A stretch of 6,709 bases of DNA from Bryobacterales bacterium. GTDB lineage: Bacteria; Acidobacteriota; Terriglobia; Bryobacterales; Bryobacteraceae. The notes under the pieces were generated by a model. It had not been told where the DNA came from and searched no databases. It worked only from the letters and a program-made list of their open reading frames with translations. Shown here piece by piece: positions 1 through 6,652 of the stretch; the first letter of the stretch is position 1, and each line of letters starts with the position of its first letter. The DNA lies in assembly GCA_025353235.1 (NCBI GenBank), contig JANXQZ010001084.1, forward strand, positions 1 to 6,709, in the 5' to 3' direction. A program made the translations under genes and the position numbers.

Positions 1-1015
1 CCATGCCCATCGCCAGCATGGCCCACTTAGCCTCCTTCATCTGGACCGCCACAATCATCAGCAGCCCGGCTCCCAGGAATCCGGTGCAGGCGAGGATGCG
101 CCGGCTCATCCGTGCGCCGCCAACCTTGTCCGCCAAGGGCCGTGACACCCAGCCGCAAAACGCAGAGCCGAGACCGCCGAGGAAAAGCGGCAAAATGGCC
201 AGAGTGGTCGCTTCGCGCGCTTCGAGTTTCCAGTAGCCCTTCAGGTACAACGGCATCCAGGTGATGAAGAAATACCAGGGAAACGATAGGCAGAAATACT
301 GAATCCACAGCAGCCATACGGATCGCGAGGCTAGCACTTTGCCCCAAGGCACATTTCCGTGGCCCGCAGCGTGCATACCCGCTCCGCCAATCAACTCCGC
401 TTCGGCTGCGTTTACGCCGGGGTGAGTGTGGGGGTCGTCTTTGAACCACCAGTAGAAAATTGCGGCCCAAATTACTCCGATGGCTCCGAAAAAGTAGAAC
501 GCGGACCGCCAGCTCATAATCATCAGCACAAGGAAGACGAGTTTCGGAGTGAACGCTCCGGCCCAGCGCGCCGAGGTCCACATAATCGCCTGCGCCCTCA
601 GGCGTTCGCGATGCGGCAGCCAGATGGTGTAGATTTTCGTGAGGTTGGGGAAAGCGCCAGCCTCGCCCGCGCCGAAGAGGAACCGCACTGCGTACAGCGA
701 GGCAAAGCCCGTCATTGCACCCGTTAAGGCGGTGAATGCGGACCACCACAGTACGATGCGGATGAGAACCTTCTTGGCCCCGATCCAGTCACCAAGCAGG
801 CCGCTAGGAATCTCCAGCAACGCATATGAGATTCCGAACGCTCCAAAAATCAGCCCCATCTGATCGGTGGTCAGATGGAGATCCGCCATGATATTCGGTG
901 CCGCTTGCGAGATGCACACGCGACTTACATAAGACAGGATCGCCAAAGTGACGGCGAAGACAATCACCCAGTAGCGGGCATGCGTCGGCTGCTCTGCGGC
1001 CAGTTTTGGGGTCAT
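1..1015 (-). CDS. MFS transporter, ACS (anion:cation symporter) family, 3' end outside window
   Basis: I translated this frame by hand from the complement: it is open from ATG at 1015 to the left edge (338 codons, no stop), so the C-terminal ~100 residues of a usual 420-450 aa protein are missing. It is an inner-membrane permease; family members typically carry organic anions such as hexuronates, glucarate or phthalate with H+ or Na+. Visible: TM1 about residues 15-35, TM2 52-72, MFS motif A GLLGDWIGAKK (72-82), the TM4 motif RFLFGAGEAGAFPN (111-124) characteristic of the ACS family, further TMs about 141-163, 170-190, 232-255, 270-292 and 308-325, and a second, motif-A-like stretch (about 288-306) after TM8. 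The start is fixed by an in-frame TGA 24 nt upstream; no strong Shine-Dalgarno is seen (GGGGA lies about 15 nt away). It diverges from the thrS fragment. The substrate cannot be read from the sequence. Confidence 0.93.
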   Translation of the reverse strand, partial: MTPKLAAEQPTHARYWVIVFAVTLAILSYVSRVCISQAAPNIMADLHLTTDQMGLIFGAFGISYALLEIPSGLLGDWIGAKKVLIRIVLWWSAFTALTGAMTGFASLYAVRFLFGAGEAGAFPNLTKIYTIWLPHRERLRAQAIMWTSARWAGAFTPKLVFLVLMIMSWRSAFYFFGAIGVIWAAIFYWWFKDDPHTHPGVNAAEAELIGGAGMHAAGHGNVPWGKVLASRSVWLLWIQYFCLSFPWYFFITWMPLYLKGYWKLEAREATTLAILPLFLGGLGSAFCGWVSRPLADKVGGARMSRRILACTGFLGAGLLMIVAVQMKEAKWAMLAMGM

Positions 1016-1121
1016 CGGTGCTTGGAAAGATCCCCATCATATCACTCGGCCCATAATGCGTCCTCAGCGACCCCATTGCAGCTCGTCGCGGCACCTTGCA
1101 GGAACGGCGGCCCAAGCCTTC

Positions 1122-1265
1122 TCACCTGCTAACCTATTGAGTAAATGAGCCAGAGCATTACTGTAACCCTGCCGGACGGCAGTCAACAAGCCGTTGCCGC
1201 CAGCACCCGGCCCATTGACGTTGCCAAGTCGTTCAGCGACCGGCTGGCTATCGACGCCGTAGTGG
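1122..1265 (+). repeat. Direct repeat copy A: duplicated thrS 5' end with leader
   Basis: By eye this aligns with 2744-2886 over about 144 columns with one gap (an extra A near 1131) and seven mismatches, about 95% identity. The copy begins at TCACCTGCT, about 23 nt before the ATG, and stops at ...GCCGTAGTGG. The 70 or so bases around and after the ATG are identical; all mismatches lie in the second half. Period between the two ATGs is 1621 nt. Confidence 0.95.
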
Positions 1266-1366
1266 AGAGGCGGCCGGCCAGAACGCGCCATGATGCAGGG
1301 GGATTTGGTAGCCACGGTGGTTGGAGTTACCCACAGTTCTTGCAATACAGAACGACACTCCTCTAA
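1145..1366 (+). pseudogene. Truncated thrS fragment (N-terminal part of TGS domain only)
   Basis: The ATG-initiated frame of 73 codons starts MSQSITVTLPDGSQQ, identical to the intact ThrRS at 2766, and follows it to about residue 41 (changes I30F, N32D, D36I) before turning into unrelated sequence from about 1266. The TGS domain of ThrRS needs about 60 residues, and no editing, catalytic or anticodon-binding domain is present, so a synthetase function is excluded. The start codon and immediate leader are intact, so a short peptide could still be made. It lies between the divergent MFS gene and the hydrolase. The 3' tail (1266-1366) resembles nothing I recognise on either strand. Confidence 0.85.
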
Positions 1367-1416
1367 TGCCCAAACAAGGCCAGCATCTATGGTTTGGAAA
1401 CCCATCTTTAACTGTC

Positions 1417-1434
1417 AAACGATGGGAATCGTTT
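1417..1434. promoter_or_regulatory. Perfect 7-bp inverted repeat, operator-like
   Basis: AAACGAT-GGGA-ATCGTTT is a perfect 7-bp dyad with a 4-nt centre, about 130 nt upstream of the hydrolase GTG in the non-coding stretch 1367-1562. No T tract follows, so a terminator is unlikely; an operator for a dimeric repressor is possible. A related core (GAT-CCCC-ATC, 1029-1038) lies in front of the MFS gene. No regulator gene is in the window and binding is unproven. Confidence 0.3.
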
Positions 1435-1550
1435 AAAATTGGGGGATTTCTGGTGCGCTCAAAAGTTGGTCTTAAAGATTCTCCGCTCCGGTTATAAGCG
1501 ACGGTCGCGAAAGTAAATATGGCGGTGCAGGAACTGATACCGTTAGGGTT

Positions 1551-1554
1551 AGGA
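1551..1554 (+). promoter_or_regulatory. Ribosome binding site deciding the hydrolase start
   Basis: AGGA ends 8 nt before GTG at 1563. This is the only plausible start context for the N-terminal part of the hydrolase and supports GTG 1563 rather than the downstream GTG at 1670, which would begin inside the oxyanion-loop strand. Confidence 0.5.
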
Positions 1555-1562
1555 TTAAAGCT

Positions 1563-2458
1563 GTGTCTCTGATTGAGAACTCACAAATTCCCGTGACCTC
1601 CGTTCATCGCGTGGAAGCGGACGGCGTGAGCATCTTCTACCGGCAGGCGGGACCGGAAGATGCCCCGTCGTGCTGCTTTTGCACGGGTTCCCAACATCCT
1701 CTTTTCAGTACCGAGAACTGATTCCGCGCCTCGCTGACCGTTATCGCGTCATCGCACCGGATCTTCCCGGCTTCGGGTTCTCTATTGTTCCCGAGACTCG
1801 CGCGTATCGATACTCTTTCGATTCATTAGCCGAGACGATGCTGGACTTCACCGATGCACTTAATCTCAAAAAGTATTCCATGTACGTCTTCGACTATGGG
1901 GCTCCTACCGGTTTGCGGGTGGCGATGCGGCGTCCGGAACGAGTGACGGCGATCATATCGCAAAATGGCAATGCGTATGAAGAGGGCCTCGGAGATGCCT
2001 GGGCTCCCATTCAACGCTATTGGAGAGATCCAACAGCGGAAAATCGAGAGGTCCTTCGTCAGGCGCTGGATCCGTCGGGACTTCGTTCGCAGTACACCGA
2101 GGGAGTGCCGAATCCCGAACGTATTTCACCGGAGGGCTACACGTTGGATGCGGCTATGATTGCTCGTCCGGGCAATATGGAAATCCAGTTGGATCTTTTT
2201 CTGGATTACGCCAACAACGTAAAGCTCTATCCTGCGTTCCACGAATATTTCAGGAAGTGGCAGCCGCCGCTGCTTGCGATCTGGGGGAAGTACGACTCGT
2301 TTTTCATTCCCGCGGGAGCCGAGTCGTTCCTTCGGGATAATTCCCGTGCCCTTGTTCAGTTTCTGGACACAGGGCATTTCGCGCTCGAAACGCATGTCCA
2401 AGAAATTTCTTCCGCGATGCGATCATTTCTTCAGAGGACGCTGGGCGAAGCTTCGTAA
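1563..2458 (+). pseudogene. Alpha/beta-hydrolase with Asp nucleophile (dehalogenase/epoxide hydrolase type), frameshifted
   Basis: Two frames join into a normal ~298 aa hydrolase. GTG 1563 reads 35 residues (MSLIENSQIP... ending AGPEDAP at 1667); from 1667 a frame shifted by one base continues with VVLLLHGFPTSS to the stop at 2456-2458. A C run of four (1663-1666) where five are expected explains the break. Catalytic features, numbered in the joined protein: oxyanion HGFPTSS (41-47), nucleophile Asp111 in VFDYGAP (codon 1892), acid Asp245 in WGKYDSFF (codon 2294), base His272 in DTGHFALE (codon 2375), with a helical cap between nucleophile and acid. Asp rather than Ser as nucleophile points to an ester-intermediate hydrolase acting on C-halogen or epoxide bonds. 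DYG instead of DWG argues against a classical haloalkane dehalogenase. If translated from GTG 1670 the first strands would be lost. The break may be a genuine mutation or a base-call error; everything downstream is well conserved. It sits between two copies of the thrS head, and has no partner genes nearby. Confidence 0.85.
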
Positions 2459-2634
2459 GGTAGGGACGTGAGATATCCCTACATGGAAAATCAAGAAGTC
2501 GAATCTGGCGAAGAGGGCCTTCTTCTGCCCCAGGCTCGAACCCACCTGCGGCATTACTGCAGCCTGAGCCCATTCCTGCCAGCGTCATCGGTTATCCCAC
2601 GCTCCAGAGGGTAGCAGGGTTTAGGGGCAATCTA
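2459..2634 (+). other. Non-coding spacer after hydrolase with two hairpins
   Basis: I see no gene here. Directly behind the hydrolase stop, GTAGGGA (2460-2466) pairs perfectly with TCCCTAC (2476-2482) around a 9-nt loop. A second stem, GGCGAAGAG (2507-2515) with TTCTTC-T-GCC (2520-2529, one bulged T and one G-T pair), closes a GGCC loop. Neither is followed by a T tract, so they are poor intrinsic terminators; they may still be transcript-end structures. A stretch at 2533-2545 recalls a tRNA T-loop but does not fold into a tRNA. Confidence 0.35.
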
Positions 2635-2769
2635 ATGCAGTGTGGAGGAGCAACCTGGACCTTTATTGAACATCTCTTATTTGATGGAAACCGATATGGG
2701 GGCTGCGCACCGCGCTTCGGGAAGCTCGTTCGCTCCGCTTCTTTCACCTGCTACCTATTGAGTAAATGA
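2635..2769 (+). other. Possible 44-codon leader ORF overlapping the thrS start
   Basis: ATG 2635 opens a 44-codon frame (MQCGGATWTF...CYLLSK) whose TGA (2767-2769) overlaps the thrS ATG in an ATGA arrangement. AGGGG at 2624-2628 lies about 6-7 nt before this ATG, whereas thrS itself has only a weak GAG near its start, so thrS translation could depend on coupling. The peptide matches nothing I know and has only three Thr codons, so classical threonine attenuation is not indicated. An open frame this short can occur by chance. Confidence 0.22.
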
Positions 2770-2886
2770 GCCAGAGCATTACTGTAACCCTGCCGGACGG
2801 CAGTCAACAAGCCGTTGCCGCCAGCACACGGCCCATTGACGTCGCCAAGTCGATCAGCAACCGGCTGGCGGACGACGCCGTAGTGG
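2744..2886 (+). repeat. Direct repeat copy B: start of intact thrS with leader
   Basis: Partner of 1122-1265. Covers about 22 nt of leader and the first ~40 codons of the functional thrS. Because it continues without a break into the full gene, this copy is the functional head, but which copy arose first cannot be told from the window alone. Confidence 0.95.
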
Positions 2887-4703
2887 CGCGAGTGAATGGG
2901 GAGTTCTACGACCTTACTCGTCCGCTGGAACAAGACGCTACTCTTGAGATCCTGACCTCACGAAATCCCGAGGCATTGCAGGTGTATCGGCACTCTACGG
3001 CGCACTTGCTAGCTGCTGCCGTGCTTGAGCTATATCCCGACACTCAGCTCGGAATCGGTCCACCCACCGATGCCGGTTTCTACTACGATTTTCAGCGCGC
3101 CACTCCTTTCACGCCGGAGGATCTCGAAAAGATAGAGGCTCGCATGTGGGTGCTGCAGGGTCAAGACCTGCCCTACGAGCGCAAGCTTACGGAGAAGGAA
3201 GCCGGACTCGAGAAATACAAGGGCGAGTGGATGAAGCATGAGCTGATCCAAGAGAAGGCGGACAGCGTGTTTACCGAATACACGCTCGGCCCTCAATTCA
3301 TCGACTTTTGCCGCGGACCCCACGTGCCCTCCACAGGCCGAATCAAGGCGTTCAAGCTGCTTTCAGTAGCAGGCGCGTATTGGAAGGGCAACGAGAAAAA
3401 TCCCCAACTTCAGCGCATTTACGGCACTGCCTTCTTCAGCAAGAAGGATCAAACCGAATACCTCAACAAGTTGGAAGAAGCGAAAAAGCGCGACCACCGC
3501 AAACTCGGCCAGGAGCTCGACCTGTTCAGCATCCAGGAACTCGCTGGCCCCGGCCTGATCTTCTTTCATCCCAAAGGCGGAACCGTCCGACACATCATCG
3601 AAGACTGGATGCGCGAGCAGTATGTGAAGCGCGGATATTCGCTGGTCTACACGCCGCACGTGATGCGTCGCGATCTCTGGAAGACCTCCGGTCACGCGAA
3701 TTATTACAGCGAAAACATGTTCACGCCCATGGAACTGGATGACGCCGAATACCAGCTCAAGCCGATGAACTGTCCGGGCCACATTCTGATTTATCGGGAC
3801 CGCCCTCATAGCTATCGCGATCTTCCGGTGCGGCTGGGCGAACTGGGGACGGTCTACCGTTACGAGCGCGCGGGCGTCCTGCACGGGCTCTTGCGCGTGC
3901 GCGGCTTTACGCAAGATGACGCGCATATTTTCTGCACGCCCGAACAAATCGAAGACGAGGTTGTGAACTGCCTCGAATTCGCGACCGATGTGTTGAAGCA
4001 ATTTGGCTTCGACGAATACGAGGCTGAAGTATCCACGTGGGATGGCGGTGCGAGCGGCAAGTACGATGGGTCAAAGGAACAGTGGGACGTGGCCGAAAAT
4101 GCTTTGAAGCGCGCCGTGTCGCGGTTGAACATCAAGGCCCCGGTGATCGCCGATGAGGCCGCGTTTTACGGTCCTAAGATCGACATGAAACTGGTGGACG
4201 CGATCGGCCGCAAATGGCAGCTCTCCACGGTGCAATTCGACTTCACTCTGCCGCGCCGCTTCGATCTGGAGTACGTTGGCGAAGACAACAAGAAGCATCA
4301 GCCTGTGATGGTCCATCGCGCACTGTATGGCTCGGTTGAGCGCTTTTTCGGAATATTGGTGGAGCACTACGCTGGAGCGTTTCCCGTGTGGCTGGCACCG
4401 GTGCAAGCCGTCGTGATGGCGATTACCGATCGTCAAGCGGAGTACGCGGCCAAGGTGACTGCGGAACTGAAGGCGGCTGGCGTTCGGGTCCACTTGGACG
4501 ATCGAAAAGAGAAAGTCAATCTCAAGATTCGCGACGCCCAATTGCAGAAAGTGCCTTATATGCTGGTGGTGGGTGATCGCGAAGCCGAGGCTGGCACGGT
4601 ATCTGTCAGAAACCGCAAACACGGCGATCAAGGGGTAAAGCCCTTGGCCGAATTCTTGAGTCACCTGCAAAAGTTGGTTGCCGATAAAGTAGCGGCAGAG
4701 TAA
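2766..4703 (+). CDS. thrS: Threonyl-tRNA synthetase (ThrRS)
   Basis: Cytoplasmic class II aminoacyl-tRNA synthetase that charges tRNA-Thr using ATP and edits Ser-tRNA-Thr. The length, 645 aa, is normal for bacterial full-length ThrRS (E. coli 642). Domains in order: TGS, residues 1-62; editing domain about 65-240 with its metal-like quartet His76, His80 (HSTAH), Cys182 and His186 (FCRGPH); catalytic core about 245-540; anticodon-binding domain about 543-640. The catalytic zinc ligands are Cys336 (MNCPGH), His387 (QDDAHIF) and His517 (MVHRA). Motif 2 carries Arg365 (VYRYE), motif 3 Arg526 (GSVERFFG). All key residues are present, so the gene should be functional. The ATG is chosen because MSQSITVTLPDG begins the TGS strand at the usual place and the same start is preserved in the partial copy at 1145. 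A strong Shine-Dalgarno is lacking. The next gene starts 3 nt after the stop. Confidence 0.98.
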   Translation: MSQSITVTLPDGSQQAVAASTRPIDVAKSISNRLADDAVVARVNGEFYDLTRPLEQDATLEILTSRNPEALQVYRHSTAHLLAAAVLELYPDTQLGIGPPTDAGFYYDFQRATPFTPEDLEKIEARMWVLQGQDLPYERKLTEKEAGLEKYKGEWMKHELIQEKADSVFTEYTLGPQFIDFCRGPHVPSTGRIKAFKLLSVAGAYWKGNEKNPQLQRIYGTAFFSKKDQTEYLNKLEEAKKRDHRKLGQELDLFSIQELAGPGLIFFHPKGGTVRHIIEDWMREQYVKRGYSLVYTPHVMRRDLWKTSGHANYYSENMFTPMELDDAEYQLKPMNCPGHILIYRDRPHSYRDLPVRLGELGTVYRYERAGVLHGLLRVRGFTQDDAHIFCTPEQIEDEVVNCLEFATDVLKQFGFDEYEAEVSTWDGGASGKYDGSKEQWDVAENALKRAVSRLNIKAPVIADEAAFYGPKIDMKLVDAIGRKWQLSTVQFDFTLPRRFDLEYVGEDNKKHQPVMVHRALYGSVERFFGILVEHYAGAFPVWLAPVQAVVMAITDRQAEYAAKVTAELKAAGVRVHLDDRKEKVNLKIRDAQLQKVPYMLVVGDREAEAGTVSVRNRKHGDQGVKPLAEFLSHLQKLVADKVAAE

Positions 4704-4706
4704 CTC

Positions 4707-5843
4707 TTGGCGGTCCCGCTTCTTGCATTGTTTATCGGGTGCATTCTGGCGGGTTCCCTGGTTTACTGCATCTTGGTCCTGGTCTCCGTGCGGAGCTACT
4801 TGGGCCAACCCTACGGTAAAGGTGCAGGTGCCGCGATCAGCATCCTAAAACCGCTCGCGGGAGCCGATGAAGGGCTGGAAGCGAATCTTAGAAGCTTCTT
4901 CGAGCAACGCTATGGAGAGTTTGAGATTCTCGGCGCAGTGCGCAACCGGGATGATGCGGCTGTTCCGATCTTCGAGCGGCTGCAGCAGGCGTATCCAAAC
5001 GTCTCTTCCAAGCTGATTGTTTGCGGCGAACCTCCCTACCCCAGCGCAAAGGTGTTCAGCTTGTCGCGAATGGTCAGCGTCGCGCAGCATGACTTGCTCG
5101 TGATGAGCGATAGCGATATCCGAGTTGAGCCGGATATGTTGAGCACTATCGCCGCTGAGTTCGCGAACCCTCATGTTGCCCTGGCAACCTGCCCGTATCG
5201 GGCCATTGCTGGCAAAAGCATTTGGTCCGCCCTGGAGGCCGAGGGGATGAACACTGAATTCCTGGGAGGCCTGCTGGTGGCTCGCATGCTGATGGGGGTG
5301 GATTTCGCAGTGGGTCCCACAATTGTAGCCAGACGAGAGGTGCTGGACCGCGTCGGGTTTGATCGCCTAAAAGACTATTTGGCCGAGGATTTCGTGCTGG
5401 GCAAGTTCGCTGCCGAAGCGGGGATGGGGGTGATTTTGTCACGCACCATTGTGGAGCATCGGATCGGCGCCGAGTCATTTCTGACGAACGCATCGCATCG
5501 GCTGCGTTGGGCTCGCAGCACCCGCCGTTCAAGGCCTGCAGGATATGTTGGGCAGGTGTTTACGAATCCGCTTCCGGTGGCGTTTCTACTTTGCATGCTC
5601 CAGCCGGCTCTGTGGCCAGTCCTGATTCTCACGATCTTTGTGCGCGCCTGCGCTGCGTGGGCGGTCTCTGTCAGAGTGCTTGGCAAACAAGTGAACTGGC
5701 TGCTGCTTCCAGTGCAGGATGTTCTCAGCTTCGGGTTTTGGGTAGCGGGATTTTTCGGGAACACGATCACGTGGCGAGGTCGAAGATACTATCTGCACCC
5801 GGATGGAAGGTTCGAACTTGTCGCCCGCCCAACGAATGTTTGA
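4707..5843 (+). CDS. hpnI: HpnI-like hopanoid glycosyltransferase (GT21, ceramide-glucosyltransferase-like)
   Basis: Membrane-bound family 2/21 glycosyltransferase of 378 aa. HpnI proteins add N-acetylglucosamine from a UDP donor to bacteriohopanetetrol, the first step toward glucosaminyl- and cyclitol-ether hopanoids (known for the family; inferred here). Visible: N-terminal membrane segment about 3-28; ISILKPLAGADEGLEANL at 44-61, typical of this family; RDD near 81-83; the D-x-D motif SDSDIRVEPDML with Asp135 and Asp137; catalytic-base region LAEDFVLG with Asp228; and HRLRW (264-268), which takes the place of the (Q/R)xxRW motif of ceramide glucosyltransferases, here with His first. C-terminal membrane segments lie about 288-326 and 331-354. 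The start is TTG 4707, since the next in-frame ATG is near residue 122, far inside the domain. With a 3-nt gap and no clear Shine-Dalgarno, translation is probably coupled to thrS. Other GT2 activities remain possible; no hopanoid genes are next to it. Confidence 0.87.
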   Translation: MAVPLLALFIGCILAGSLVYCILVLVSVRSYLGQPYGKGAGAAISILKPLAGADEGLEANLRSFFEQRYGEFEILGAVRNRDDAAVPIFERLQQAYPNVSSKLIVCGEPPYPSAKVFSLSRMVSVAQHDLLVMSDSDIRVEPDMLSTIAAEFANPHVALATCPYRAIAGKSIWSALEAEGMNTEFLGGLLVARMLMGVDFAVGPTIVARREVLDRVGFDRLKDYLAEDFVLGKFAAEAGMGVILSRTIVEHRIGAESFLTNASHRLRWARSTRRSRPAGYVGQVFTNPLPVAFLLCMLQPALWPVLILTIFVRACAAWAVSVRVLGKQVNWLLLPVQDVLSFGFWVAGFFGNTITWRGRRYYLHPDGRFELVARPTNV

Positions 5844-5968
5844 AAAGAAGCTCGCTTGAGACTATGCGAGATCTGATACAGGGTGTCCGAACGAATACTT
5901 GTTTTAGTGCTGATGCTATCTGACAAAAGATGCAGTTTGGCAAGGGCAAACCGGAATAAGAGCGCTTA

Positions 5969-6295
5969 GTGCATATGCTTTTTCTCGCCGGTAAACACTC
6001 ATATGACATCGCCCGAGAAATCGCGAAGGCAGCTCACGCGGCTGGTTACGATGGAATTGTTTACCCTTCGTATTTCAGCCTTCTCCGCACCGGTGGAATG
6101 CCGTTCGAGACAGCCTTTGGACTATCCCGACGACATCTCCCTACATTAATGGATGCGGAAAAGGCGAAGATCATCGGTAACGTTGCTCTGTTTGGAAGAC
6201 CCATCGAGGAAGGAAAAGTGTCAGCGCGTTGCATCAACAAACTTATTTTGAGCCGCGTTGAATATGCTTTTCATTTTGGCCCAGCAAGTGTCTGA
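5969..6295 (+). pseudogene. RES-domain protein, C-terminal fragment
   Basis: The frame (GTG 5969, or ATG 5975) codes for about 108 residues reading SYDIAREIAKAAHAAGYDG then IVYPSYFSLLRTGGMPFE and, near the end, VALFGRPIEEGKVSARCINK. I recognise this as the C-terminal part of larger RES-domain proteins. RES enzymes include NAD+-degrading toxins. The N-terminal half of the domain, with the conserved Arg and Glu of the active site, is absent: only 125 nt separate this ORF from hpnI. In the same frame upstream, ATG 5930 gives MQFGKGKPE, then TAA (5957), then ERLVHMLFLAG, which looks like one continuous protein interrupted by a stop; a further TGA lies at 5921. This favours a 5'-truncated, decayed gene over a genuine short protein. 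No Xre-type antitoxin is adjacent. Family call from memory of the motif, not a search. Confidence 0.68.
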
Positions 6296-6348
6296 ACATA
6301 ACGTCCTTTATGTCTGGCTACCCGGCCCCGACATCCGGATCTTGGCGA

Positions 6349-6376
6349 TTGGCAATCTTTGCTAATCCTATATAGT
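6349..6376 (+). promoter_or_regulatory. Sigma70-type promoter in front of parD remnant
   Basis: TTGGCA (6349-6354), a 16-nt spacer, then TATAGT (6371-6376): each hexamer has one mismatch to consensus. Transcription would start about 6383, next to the AGGAG ribosome site, leaving a very short leader. The promoter appears better preserved than the gene it serves. Confidence 0.42.
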
Positions 6377-6386
6377 CCGCTATAGG
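6367..6386. promoter_or_regulatory. Inverted repeat over the -10 box, probable ParD operator
   Basis: CCTATA (6367-6372) is the exact complement of TATAGG (6381-6386), 8 nt apart, and overlaps the -10 hexamer and the start of the AGGAG site. Ribbon-helix-helix antitoxins of the ParD type commonly repress their own promoter through such short symmetric sites; the assignment here is positional inference. Confidence 0.35.
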
Positions 6387-6392
6387 AGCATC

Positions 6393-6640
6393 ACGCCCAC
6401 CCGCAATGTGAATTTACCCAATGAGCTTGACAGCTTCGTACCGGCAAAGGTCAATAGCGGCCGTTACGAAAGCGCCAGCCAGTTTGTCTGCGCGGCGCTG
6501 CGAACACTGGAGCGCGAGGAACAGCATTACGAAGCCAAGTTTGCCGCGCTGTGAACGGCGATTGATGAAGGCGATGCTAGCGGGGTTGCCGAGGGAACTC
6601 TTTTCAGCGCGTCCGGCAGGCATTGAAGCGTTCCAATAAG
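6393..6640 (+). pseudogene. parD: ParD-type (ribbon-helix-helix) antitoxin, decayed
   Basis: Reading from 6393 gives PTRNVNLPNELDSF, then SGRYESASQFVCAALRTLE and EEQHYEAKFAAL, the N-terminal strand and helices of a ParD/CopG-like antitoxin that would bind DNA as a dimer and neutralise ParE. Three lesions are visible. The codon at the expected start, placed 4 nt after AGGAG (6384-6388), is ACG rather than ATG. An in-frame TGA at 6552-6554 replaces what is normally an Arg-like codon. Then TAIDEGDASGVAEGTLFS is followed by a missing base near 6608-6609, after which RVRQALKRSNKK continues in another frame. The only nearby alternative start, GTG 6408, is 19 nt from the ribosome site and would remove the DNA-binding strand. 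Family length is about 80-90 aa, matching the reconstructed reading. The exact 3' end is uncertain because no stop separates it from the ParE-like reading. Confidence 0.8.
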
Positions 6641-6652
6641 AAGCGTTCGCCG

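Noticed and set aside
27..749. Long minus-strand open frame overlapping the transporter
   Set aside because: It is a shadow: the neighbouring minus-strand frame gives an uninterrupted, clearly hydrophobic ACS-family transporter, while this one is Arg/His-rich and shows no domain.
1290..1436. 48-codon plus-strand ORF after the thrS fragment
   Set aside because: No ribosome site, no recognisable motif, and its end falls in the palindrome; length is within chance.
1541..1556. TTAGGG-TTAGGA, telomere-like repeat
   Set aside because: Only two imperfect units in a bacterial-type context; it serves better as part of the ribosome site upstream of GTG 1563.
2527..2580. tRNA-like stretch (GGTTCGAGCC-like on the minus strand)
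   Set aside because: The putative T stem does not pair beyond four bases and no anticodon or D arm or acceptor stem can be drawn.
4071..4808. Long minus-strand ORF inside thrS
   Set aside because: Antisense shadow of the conserved thrS 3' half, no start context and no family resemblance.
5851..5870. CTCGC/GCGAG hairpin after hpnI as a terminator
   Set aside because: Only five pairs, a 10-nt loop and no T tract; too weak to call.
6296..6313. ACATAA/TTATGT hairpin after the RES fragment
   Set aside because: Six AT-rich pairs with no T tract; could be chance, so not called a terminator.
6421..6639. 72-codon plus-strand ORF over the parD remnant
   Set aside because: It reads another frame than the one encoding the ParD residues; low-complexity product with no motif, although its ATG is the only ATG nearby.
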